This document shows, piece after piece, positions 1 through 6,057 of a stretch of 10,439 nucleotides of DNA. The stretch covers positions 1 through 10,439 of the forward strand of contig URUQ01000039.1 in the NCBI GenBank assembly GCA_900551145.1. The letters are read 5' to 3'. Both the position numbers and the translations under genes were made by a program. The first letter of the stretch is position 1; each line of letters begins with the position of its first letter. The DNA comes from an uncultured Eubacteriales bacterium (lineage in GTDB: Bacteria; Bacillota; Clostridia; Christensenellales; CAG-917). The notes under the pieces are model-generated. The model had not been told where the DNA came from and did not search any database. It saw only the letters and a list, made by a program, of their open reading frames with translations.

Positions 1-7
1 TAAAATG

Positions 8-29
8 TGATTATAATAGGCACTATAAT
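8..29 (+). promoter_or_regulatory. Candidate -10 region for the glutamine synthetase gene
   Basis: Two perfect TATAAT hexamers lie at 12-17 and 24-29, just upstream of the glutamine synthetase ribosome binding site (GGAG at 39-42). For the first, the -35 would lie outside the window. For the second, the -35 would fall at the window edge (about 1-6), where the bases are a poor match. One of them is probably the promoter's -10, but without the upstream sequence neither can be assigned firmly. Confidence 0.4.
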
Positions 30-51
30 AAATTTTTCGGAGAATACTGAT

Positions 52-2130
52 ATGATGTCGGATTTGTACGGTAGCATGGTGTTCGACGACAAGGTGATGA
101 GCAAGCGTTTGCCCAAAGAAACTTATCGTGAACTCAAAAGATGTTGCGCGCTTGACTTGCCTCTCTCACGCGATATGGCAAATATAATCGCAAACGAGAT
201 GAAAGAGTGGGCTGTGGAAAAAGGCGTCACTCACTTCACTCACTGGTTTCAACCGCTCACCGGCATCACTGCCGAAAAGCACGACTCTTTCATCGCACCC
301 ACCAAAGACGGCGGTGTAATAATGGAGCTTAGCGGAAAGGAACTCATCAAAGGCGAGCCCGACGCGTCGAGTTTTCCTTCCGGCGGTTTGCGCTCCACTT
401 TCGAGGCGCGCGGATACACCGCTTGGGACCCCACTTCCTACGCATTTATCAAGGACGGAATTTTATGCATTCCGACGGCGTTCTGCTCCTACAACGGTGA
501 CGCTCTCGACAAAAAAACCCCGCTCTTGCGCTCTATGGAAGCAATCAACAAACAAGGATTGCGACTTCTCTCCATTCTCGGCAAAAAGGCTGAAAGAATC
601 AATGTCAACGTAGGCCCCGAGCAAGAATACTTCCTCATCGACACCGCCGTGTACGAAAAACGCAAAGACCTCTTCTATACGGGACGCACGCTCTTCGGCG
701 CCCGCCCGCCCAAGGGACAAGAACTTTCCGACCACTACTTCGGTGCAATCAAGCCGAGAGTGGTAAAATATATGAAGGAACTTGACGAGGAACTTTGGAA
801 ACTCGGTATTCTTGCCAAGACCAAACACAACGAGGTTGCCCCCGCGCAACACGAATTTGCGCCTATCTTCACCACCGTCAACGTCGCAACCGACCAAAAC
901 CAATTGACGATGGAAATTATGAAAAAAGTCGCGTCCAAGCACAATATGACTTGCCTCTTGCACGAAAAGCCGTTCGACGGCGTAAACGGAAGCGGTAAGC
1001 ACAACAATTGGTCGCTCTCAACGGACAACGGAACCAATCTTTTCGACCCCGGCAAGAGTCCGCAAGACAACGCGCAATTCTTACTTATGCTTGCTGCGGT
1101 CATTGCGGGCGTAGACTCTCATCAAGATCTTCTCCGCATAGTCGTGGCAAACGCATCAAACGACCACCGTCTCGGCGCAAACGAAGCGCCGCCCGCAATC
1201 GTGAGTATGTTCCTCGGAGACGAACTTACAGGCATTTTGCAAGCAATCGCGGACGGACGCACCTATTCTCGCCGCGCGAAATGCGAAGTGGAAATCGGCG
1301 TACACGTGCTTCCGAAATTCGCTATGGACACCGCCGACCGCAACCGTACTTCCCCGTTTGCGTTTACGGGCAATAAGTTTGAATTTCGTATGCCGGGCTC
1401 GTCTCAATCGATTGCAAGCGTCAACTTGGTGCTCAACACTATTATGGCGGAGCAATTCGAACAGTTTGCCGACGAACTCGAAAATGCGTCCGACGTCAAC
1501 GCGGGCATAACCGCAATCATCAAGCGCGTTATGAACGAGCACGGCAAAATCATTTTCAACGGCAACAACTATTCGGACGAGTGGACGAAAGAAGCGCAAA
1601 GACGCGGACTTCTCAACCTTGTTTCCACAGTCGACGCACTACCATTGCTCACTTCGCAAAAGAACGTGGAACTCTTCAAACACATGCATGTTTTCAGCGA
1701 AGCGGAACTCAAATCCAGACAAGAAATCTACACTCAAAACTATTGCAAACTTCTCAACATAGAAGCAATGACAATGTTGGATATGGCAACGATGGATATA
1801 ATCCCCGCCGTCATCAAATACAAAGGTGACGTCGCAAAATCCGCCAACGAAAGCGTTGCGCTCGGCGTAGACGCGGACGAAGAAAAGGCAATCGCAGTCA
1901 ATCTTGCCACCGAACTCAAAAATGCGACCGGCGCAGTCAAGAACCTCAAATCCTCGCTCGACAAAGCGCACTCTCTCGGAGAAAACATCGTCGGCGCGCG
2001 TTGCTACCACGACGAAGTGCTCGTCGCAATGGCATCCCTCCGCAAGATTTGCGACGAGATGGAACTCGGCACCGCAAAGTCTTATTGGCCCTATCCCTCT
2101 TACGGCGACATCTTGTTCTCCGTGCATTAA
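52..2130 (+). CDS. glnN: Type III glutamine synthetase (GSIII)
   Basis: Catalyses ATP-dependent amidation of glutamate with ammonium to give glutamine, in the cytoplasm; GSIII enzymes are large oligomers of roughly 700-residue subunits. The 692-residue product fits that length. Family-specific sequence is clear: residues 101-128 carry the GEPDASSFPSGGLR...FEARGYTAWDPTS signature, followed by NVGPEQEYFLID (186-197, metal-binding glutamates), KTKHNEVAPAQHEFAP (257-271), the ATP/glutamate region around NGSGKHNNWSL (312-322), and NRTSPFAFTGNKFEFR (431-446). The open frame extends upstream to a GTG at 7. I chose ATG 52 because GGAG (39-42) sits nine bases before it, and the extra 15 residues do not look conserved; ATG 55 is the alternative. 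The gene is monocistronic here, with its own terminator just downstream, and no glnR- or nitrogen-regulator gene is adjacent. Identification is very secure; the start is fairly secure. Confidence 0.97.
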   Translation: MMSDLYGSMVFDDKVMSKRLPKETYRELKRCCALDLPLSRDMANIIANEMKEWAVEKGVTHFTHWFQPLTGITAEKHDSFIAPTKDGGVIMELSGKELIKGEPDASSFPSGGLRSTFEARGYTAWDPTSYAFIKDGILCIPTAFCSYNGDALDKKTPLLRSMEAINKQGLRLLSILGKKAERINVNVGPEQEYFLIDTAVYEKRKDLFYTGRTLFGARPPKGQELSDHYFGAIKPRVVKYMKELDEELWKLGILAKTKHNEVAPAQHEFAPIFTTVNVATDQNQLTMEIMKKVASKHNMTCLLHEKPFDGVNGSGKHNNWSLSTDNGTNLFDPGKSPQDNAQFLLMLAAVIAGVDSHQDLLRIVVANASNDHRLGANEAPPAIVSMFLGDELTGILQAIADGRTYSRRAKCEVEIGVHVLPKFAMDTADRNRTSPFAFTGNKFEFRMPGSSQSIASVNLVLNTIMAEQFEQFADELENASDVNAGITAIIKRVMNEHGKIIFNGNNYSDEWTKEAQRRGLLNLVSTVDALPLLTSQKNVELFKHMHVFSEAELKSRQEIYTQNYCKLLNIEAMTMLDMATMDIIPAVIKYKGDVAKSANESVALGVDADEEKAIAVNLATELKNATGAVKNLKSSLDKAHSLGENIVGARCYHDEVLVAMASLRKICDEMELGTAKSYWPYPSYGDILFSVH

Positions 2131-2158
2131 TTTTGCAAACAACCACTTTATAACACAT

Positions 2159-2196
2159 AAAACGACGGTTAAACCGTCGTTTTTGTTTGTTTTTGC
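2159..2196 (+). terminator. Intrinsic terminator of glnN
   Basis: A perfect stem pairs 2159-2168 (ending ACGACGG) with 2174-2183 (starting CCGTCGT) around a five-base loop, followed by a T-rich run interrupted only by single G bases. It lies about 30 bases after the glutamine synthetase stop codon. Confidence 0.9.
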
Positions 2197-2283
2197 GTTT
2201 TATAATGATAACGCCATATAGCACCGTATCGATATAACTTACCAAAAGACTTGCCGTTAAACGTGTTTGTCAAGGTTTGATAT

Positions 2284-2325
2284 ACGATAAAACGAAACAC
2301 CGCAACTTATCCGTTGCGGTGTTTC
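2284..2325 (-). terminator. Intrinsic terminator of the transketolase operon
   Basis: A 13-base-pair perfect stem pairs 2294-2306 with 2313-2325 around a six-base loop. Read on the minus strand it is followed by GTTTTAT (2293 downward), about 25 bases after the tktB stop. It probably also serves as a backstop for plus-strand transcription, since a shorter T run follows on that side. Confidence 0.85.
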
Positions 2326-2348
2326 TTTGTCCGTAGATTTTTTATCTT

Positions 2349-3290
2349 TTAGCGTTTTTGAACAAGAACCGCTTTCGCGTTTTCCACGATGTCCTGCGCC
2401 GTGAGATGATACACTTCGCTGAGGTATGCGTTTTTACCGACTTGTCCGAACTCGTCTTTGACGCCCACCATTCTCATAGGCACGGGGAGATTTTGCACGA
2501 GCACTTCCGCAACCGCGCTACCGAGGCCGTTGATGACGTTGTGATTTTCACAAGTCACGATTGCGCCCGTTTCTTTTGCGCAAGCAATTATTTCGTCCTT
2601 GTCGATAGGCTTCCACGTGTGGATATTCACCACTCTTGCGTCTATACCTTCTTGACCGAGAATTTCCGCCGCCTCGATTGCTCTTGCAACCTCGATACCG
2701 CTTGCGATAAGCGTTACGTCCTTGCCTTCTCTTATCCTGATTGCCTTGCCGAGCTTGAAATCAAGAGTATCGTCAAACACCTTTTCGGGTTTCTTGCGTT
2801 GCATACGTATATACACCGCGCCTTCGTGGTCGATTATTTGTCCCACCGCTTTTTCAAGCATAGTCGCGTCGGTAGGTTCAAAGCATACCATATCGGGAAT
2901 TGCACGCATAAGAGCCATATCTTCAAACGGCATATGCGTACCGCCGTTATACTCTGCCGTAACGCCGGGGTCGCTACCCACGATTTTGACGTTTTGGTGT
3001 GCGTATGCTACGGAAATGAAAATTTGGTCATAGCACCTGCGCGTCGCAAACGGACCGAAACTGTACGCAAACGGAATTTTGCCCATCGCGGACAATCCCG
3101 CCGCTATGCCTATCATATTTTGTTCTGCAATACCCACGTTAACAAATCTATCGGGATACGCCGCTTTGAAAACTTTGGTTGCGTGGCAACTCATAAGGTC
3201 GGCTTCGAGCACCACTATGCGGTCGTCGGTTTTTGCCTTATCGACGAGCGCGTTTGCAAGAGTCTGTCTCAATTCTCTATCGTCGGTCAT
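2349..3290 (-). CDS. tktB: Transketolase, C-terminal subunit (pyrimidine-binding half)
   Basis: Second half of a split transketolase, the thiamine-diphosphate enzyme that moves two-carbon ketol units between sugar phosphates in the non-oxidative pentose phosphate pathway. The 313-residue product carries the pyrimidine-binding domain (about 5-170), with the catalytic glutamate in VGIAEQNM (52-59, E56), the YSFGPFATRRCYDQI segment (76-90), and the C-terminal domain from about 185. The start at 3290 is chosen because its ATG overlaps the tktA stop as ATGA, with GGGGAGG eight bases upstream inside the tktA end. A longer frame to 3320 would add ten unneeded residues and has no such signal. The ATGA overlap implies translational coupling, giving the two subunits in equal amount. 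Related two-subunit enzymes include 1-deoxyxylulose-5-phosphate synthase-like and pyruvate dehydrogenase E1 proteins, but the motifs fit the split transketolase family best. Confidence 0.94.
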   Translation of the reverse strand: MTDDRELRQTLANALVDKAKTDDRIVVLEADLMSCHATKVFKAAYPDRFVNVGIAEQNMIGIAAGLSAMGKIPFAYSFGPFATRRCYDQIFISVAYAHQNVKIVGSDPGVTAEYNGGTHMPFEDMALMRAIPDMVCFEPTDATMLEKAVGQIIDHEGAVYIRMQRKKPEKVFDDTLDFKLGKAIRIREGKDVTLIASGIEVARAIEAAEILGQEGIDARVVNIHTWKPIDKDEIIACAKETGAIVTCENHNVINGLGSAVAEVLVQNLPVPMRMVGVKDEFGQVGKNAYLSEVYHLTAQDIVENAKAVLVQKR

Positions 3291-4108
3291 TGTGCATACC
3301 TCCCCGTCTCTTTTCTCCACATCTCTTCACTGATGCTCATACTGTGGCAATTGCTTGCGCTCTCCGCAAAGGACGCGCCCTTGCCCTTAATGGTGTTGAG
3401 TACGATCATGCTCGGTCTATCGTGTTGAGCTTTTGCGTTGTCGATTGCGTCGGATATTGCCTCTATATCGTGTCCGTCAATGCTTTGCACGAAGAATCCG
3501 AACGCTTTCCACTTGTCCTCGACGGGCGCAATGTCGTTGATGTCCGCAACCGCGCCGTCAAGTTGCATTTTGTTGTAATCGAGAAGCACGATGAGATTGT
3601 CGAGTTTGTGCGAGCCTGCAAACATAGTCGCTTCCCAGATTTGCCCTTCTTGGCTCTCTCCGTCACCGATAAAGCAATATATCGTAGCGGGGTTTTTATC
3701 CATTTTGCAACCGAGTGCCATACCCACCGCGCAAGACAAGCCTTGTCCGAGCGAGCCCGCCGTCATATCGATGCCGGGAGTTTTGACCATATCGCAGTGC
3801 GAAGGAAGTCGTGTCCCGTTTTGATTGAGGGTGGCAAGCCACTCCTTTGGGAAGTATCCCTTGTCCGCAAGCACGGCGTACATCGCGGGGCCCGCGTGGC
3901 CCTTGGACATAATCACTCTGTCGCGATCTTTCTTTTTGGGATCTTTGGGATCGACGTTTGCCTTTGCATAATAAATGACCGTCAAAGCGTCCATAACCGA
4001 CATCGAACCGCCGATATGCCCGGAGCCGAATCTGCCGATGGTCTCTATCGCGTCGTTGCGCAGTTGTCTTGCCTTAGCGGTCAAAAACTCTTTTTGTGTA
4101 GAATCCAT
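3287..4108 (-). CDS. tktA: Transketolase, N-terminal subunit (thiamine-diphosphate-binding half)
   Basis: First half of a split transketolase, expected to form the active enzyme with the product of the gene that overlaps its stop codon. The 273-residue length is typical for this subunit. Visible motifs are GSGHIGGSMS (28-37, active-site H31), SKGHAGP (68-74), GSLGQGLS (118-125), and the cofactor motif starting GDGESQEG at 148 and ending at DYN (177-179), which binds Mg2+ and the diphosphate. Near the C terminus the usual W-H-G around the substrate-contacting histidine reads C-H-S (254-256), keeping the histidine but changing both neighbours. ATG 4108 has a strong AGGAGGTG ribosome binding site six to eight bases upstream and a well-matched promoter just before that, so this is the first gene of a two-gene operon. 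Confidence 0.95.
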   Translation of the reverse strand: MDSTQKEFLTAKARQLRNDAIETIGRFGSGHIGGSMSVMDALTVIYYAKANVDPKDPKKKDRDRVIMSKGHAGPAMYAVLADKGYFPKEWLATLNQNGTRLPSHCDMVKTPGIDMTAGSLGQGLSCAVGMALGCKMDKNPATIYCFIGDGESQEGQIWEATMFAGSHKLDNLIVLLDYNKMQLDGAVADINDIAPVEDKWKAFGFFVQSIDGHDIEAISDAIDNAKAQHDRPSMIVLNTIKGKGASFAESASNCHSMSISEEMWRKETGRYAQ

Positions 4109-4129
4109 ACTACACCTCCTAATAGAAAT

Positions 4130-4158
4130 AGTATATCATCTACCATGCTATATTTCAA
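4130..4158 (-). promoter_or_regulatory. Sigma-A-type promoter of the tkt operon
   Basis: On the minus strand TTGAAA (4158-4153) is followed by a 17-base spacer and TATACT (4135-4130), with TGA directly before the -10 (extended -10). The predicted start near 4123 gives a leader of only about 15 bases, most of it ribosome binding site (4120-4113). This leaves no room for an attenuator or riboswitch. Confidence 0.8.
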
Positions 4159-4303
4159 GAGATTTTGATTTGTTCGCTTTCCTTTTGCCTATTCTTACCT
4201 TTTTCAAACCGCTATCAATCGGTTCTCGGGCGGTTTTATCCGTATTTGCGATTTACAAGCCCTTTTTTATTTTTGCGAACGGTTTCATCAAAAAGATTGC
4301 CAG

Positions 4304-4750
4304 TCAAATGCTTATTCCCAAAATTTCTTTTGATTTGCGTTTGAGGTCGGTTTTCTTTTCCTCGGATATAGATTGCTCGTACACCTTGGCGCGCGCTTTG
4401 ACGAGCGCAATTATTTTGCCGTCGCTCATTTTCGCAATCGTCGGGAAGTCCATACCTCCGCCCGTGCGCTTGCAAAAATCGTATACGATAAGCACCCCTT
4501 GCGCCTTTTTGTCGTATATAGAATACTTTTGCGCAATATTTTCAATCTGCTTCGCACTCTTGTCCGACACCACCTTTTCGCCCGCGATTTCGCTTTCGTA
4601 AAAATCTATGATTTTTGGTGACACCATATCAAAAACGCTAAACGCCTCACAAATATTACGCTGATTTTTCGTTGCCGATTTATCACAAACAACGTTAAAT
4701 ATTGCGAAAAATAGAACTGCAAGCCCTATTATTTTTATTACTTTTTTCAT
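4304..4750 (-). CDS. Hypothetical exported or membrane-anchored protein, 148 residues
   Basis: I do not recognise this protein. It starts with MKKVIK and a hydrophobic stretch at about residues 7-21, which could be a signal peptide or a single membrane anchor. The cysteine at 22 follows N-V-V, which lacks the small residue required at -1 of a lipobox, so a lipoprotein is unlikely. The rest is soluble, mostly helical in appearance, lysine-rich, with cysteines at 34 and 93 and a glycine-rich RTGGGMD turn at 95-101. The start is supported by GAGGTG four bases before the ATG and by a plausible promoter. It lies alone between dapB and the tkt operon on the same strand, and I see no clear terminator after it, so read-through into tkt is possible. 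Function unknown; confidence is that it is a real gene. Confidence 0.75.
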   Translation of the reverse strand: MKKVIKIIGLAVLFFAIFNVVCDKSATKNQRNICEAFSVFDMVSPKIIDFYESEIAGEKVVSDKSAKQIENIAQKYSIYDKKAQGVLIVYDFCKRTGGGMDFPTIAKMSDGKIIALVKARAKVYEQSISEEKKTDLKRKSKEILGISI

Positions 4751-4770
4751 AATTCACCTCGCAAATAGTG

Positions 4771-4798
4771 TGTATAACGTCATTCGCAAATATGTAAA
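4771..4798 (-). promoter_or_regulatory. Probable promoter of the 148-residue hypothetical gene
   Basis: On the minus strand TTTACA (4798-4793), a 16-base spacer and TATACA (4776-4771) precede the gene. The predicted start near 4764 lies directly upstream of its ribosome binding site (4760-4755), the same short-leader arrangement seen for tktA. Confidence 0.5.
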
Positions 4799-4815
4799 AA
4801 CCTGTAAATTCAATT

Positions 4816-4841
4816 CAAAAACGAAAAATCGTTGATTTTTC
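4816..4841 (-). terminator. Weak candidate terminator of dapB
   Basis: Read on the minus strand, GAAAAATC (4841-4834) pairs with GATTTTTC (4830-4823) around a three-base loop and is followed by GTTTTTG. The stem is AT-rich and so less stable than the other terminators here. It lies about 60 bases after the dapB stop and is the only hairpin with a T run in that gap. Confidence 0.4.
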
Positions 4842-4899
4842 AAATGCAAAGAAATAAAAATCGACTTTCCCCGTTGTATTTTGCAATAAGCATATAAAT

Positions 4900-5904
4900 C
4901 TATAGCAAATCGTCTATTCCGTATATCCCCGCGCTTTGCTTTTCAACAAACCGCACCGCCTCGATTGCGCCCTTTGCGTACACCTTGCGGGATAGTGCCT
5001 CGTGTATAAACGTCAATGTTTCCTCACCCGTGTTTATACGCACTTCGTGCTTCCCGAAGACACTTCCCATACGAAGAGAGTGCACGCCTATGTCACCTTC
5101 TTTTTTCTTGCCGTTTTCGTGCCTACCCACCACTATTTGTCCGCCTATCGTTTGCTTGACGACATCGGCAAGCATAAGCGCAGTGCCCGACGGGACGTCG
5201 GATTTTTGCGTATGATGAGTTTCTATTATCTCAACGTCTATACCTTTGACATCGTTGCGGTTGCCAATGCGATTTTTATTGTCGCTACGGCTTGCGCCTC
5301 CAATAACGGTATCTTCGTTACAGATACAGTGCGCGCTTTCATAAGGAGTACAGATACGAGTGGTGTCGGTGCGGTTGAAAACCGAAAGCGTTTCCCTCAC
5401 GCATTTTGCCATCGCGGCTATACCGAGCGACATATTCCCCGCATAAAAAACGGGTATAAAACGAGAGGCGTATTCTATATATTTTTTCTCATCTTCGTCG
5501 TGTCCCGTGGTGGCAAGCACGACGGCACATCTTCGCACAATCGCCACTTTAAGTATCGAAATCGTCGCTTTATGTGCCGAAAAATCAATTATTGCGTCAA
5601 AATCGCATAGCGCGTCGTTGATATCGCTCACCGCTTCGACTTCGCCGTCAGCCCCGTTGCAAAAGGCGTTTATATCCATAGTATCTGTGCAAAATTCGTT
5701 ATCGAAAAGACGTTGTTTTTGCGATGTGTTTTTATGTGAATTTGTGTCAACAGAACGCTGATTTTGCGATACGTCTTTATTCAAATCCGTGTCGTAAAAG
5801 CGTTTGTCCACCAACGAAACGACGTCTATATCACTGACGTTTTGACAGTATTCGTAGACTTCTCTACCCATCTTTCCGAGTGCTCCGCACAATGCAATTC
5901 TCAT
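4900..5904 (-). CDS. dapB: 4-hydroxy-tetrahydrodipicolinate reductase, enlarged by two insertions
   Basis: Reduces 4-hydroxy-tetrahydrodipicolinate with NAD(P)H in the diaminopimelate/lysine pathway (cytoplasm), supplying lysine and peptidoglycan precursors. Family marks are the N-terminal dinucleotide loop GALGKMGREV (7-16), IIDFSAHKAT (105-114), ATTGHDEDE (131-139), YAGNMSLGIAAM (154-165), the active-site stretch ETHHTQKSDVPSGTAL (228-243) with its catalytic His pair and Lys, and a C-terminal GEETLTFIHEALSR (293-306). At 334 residues it is well above the usual 230-270. The excess is two polar, Asn/Asp/Ser-rich insertions: about 35-85, containing 15-residue tandem repeats, and about 177-220, just before the active-site strand. 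All core motifs survive, so it is probably functional. The start is firm, because the dinucleotide loop begins at residue 7. No Shine-Dalgarno sequence precedes it. No other lysine-pathway gene is adjacent. Confidence 0.92.
   Translation of the reverse strand: MRIALCGALGKMGREVYEYCQNVSDIDVVSLVDKRFYDTDLNKDVSQNQRSVDTNSHKNTSQKQRLFDNEFCTDTMDINAFCNGADGEVEAVSDINDALCDFDAIIDFSAHKATISILKVAIVRRCAVVLATTGHDEDEKKYIEYASRFIPVFYAGNMSLGIAAMAKCVRETLSVFNRTDTTRICTPYESAHCICNEDTVIGGASRSDNKNRIGNRNDVKGIDVEIIETHHTQKSDVPSGTALMLADVVKQTIGGQIVVGRHENGKKKEGDIGVHSLRMGSVFGKHEVRINTGEETLTFIHEALSRKVYAKGAIEAVRFVEKQSAGIYGIDDLL
5668..5802 (-). repeat. In-frame 45-base tandem repeats inside dapB
   Basis: Two 45-base units, 5758-5802 and 5713-5757, agree at about 30 of 45 positions by hand alignment. 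They encode RFYDTDLNKDVSQNQ and RSVDTNSHKNTSQKQ. A more decayed third unit (5668-5712, RLFDNEFCTDTMDIN) keeps the same 15-residue phase and the leading R-x-[FVY]-D pattern. The repeats make up most of the first DapB insertion. Confidence 0.65.
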
Positions 5905-5910
5905 AATGTA

Positions 5911-5940
5911 AGTGTATTTTTTGTTTACAAGTTATATGAA
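5911..5940 (-). promoter_or_regulatory. Possible dapB promoter giving a leaderless message
   Basis: On the minus strand TTCATA (5940-5935), an 18-base spacer and TACACT (5916-5911) precede dapB. The -10 ends six bases before the ATG, so transcription would begin at or within a base or two of the start codon. The -35 match is mediocre (four of six), so this is tentative. Confidence 0.35.
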
Positions 5941-5970
5941 AAAACGCTCGTTTTTTTGAGCGTTTTTTTG
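5933..5970 (-). terminator. Terminator of the fhs-malQ operon (symmetrical)
   Basis: A stem pairs 5939-5949 with 5958-5968 (core AACGCTC/GAGCGTT) around an eight-base loop, flanked by A runs on one side and T runs on the other. On the minus strand it follows malQ and ends in six T. The structure could work in both directions, but no plus-strand gene runs into it. It isolates dapB from upstream transcription. Confidence 0.85.
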
Positions 5971-5998
5971 CAATTTTTCAACAAAAATTATGTCATTT

Positions 5999-6007
5999 GG
6001 GGGGGGG
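5999..6007. repeat. Run of nine G
   Basis: A nine-base G homopolymer (C on the coding strand of malQ) lies between the malQ stop and its terminator. It is the only long G/C homopolymer in the window and lies in no gene. Confidence 0.9.
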
Positions 6008-6057
6008 ATAAATTATGCCGTTTTTAACAAGGCAAATGGTATAAAATTCTTATATTT

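Noticed and set aside
7..51. Fifteen-residue N-terminal extension of glutamine synthetase from GTG 7
   Set aside because: It would be read through the probable promoter and the Shine-Dalgarno sequence; ATG 52 has correct spacing.
463..1002. Minus-strand open frame inside glnN, and others at 1156-1599 and 1639-2142
   Set aside because: Antisense shadows of glutamine synthetase with atypical composition; no ribosome binding site or promoter seen.
2358..3428. Long plus-strand open frame opposite the transketolase genes (356 codons), and another at 3233-4168
   Set aside because: They lie antisense to clear, conserved coding sequence, show no recognisable motifs, and are rich in His, Cys and Arg as expected from the mirror of a codon-biased gene.
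4206..4236. Hairpin AAACCGC...GCGGTTT downstream of the 148-residue gene
   Set aside because: The loop is 17 bases and no T run follows on the minus strand, so it is not a convincing terminator for that gene; no plus-strand gene needs one.
4682..4750. Lipoprotein signal in the 148-residue protein (Cys at 22)
   Set aside because: The residues before the cysteine are N-V-V, lacking the Gly/Ala/Ser required at -1.
5905..6057. Lysine riboswitch upstream of dapB
   Set aside because: Only about 35 bases separate the upstream terminator from dapB, far too little for a lysine aptamer of roughly 170 bases.
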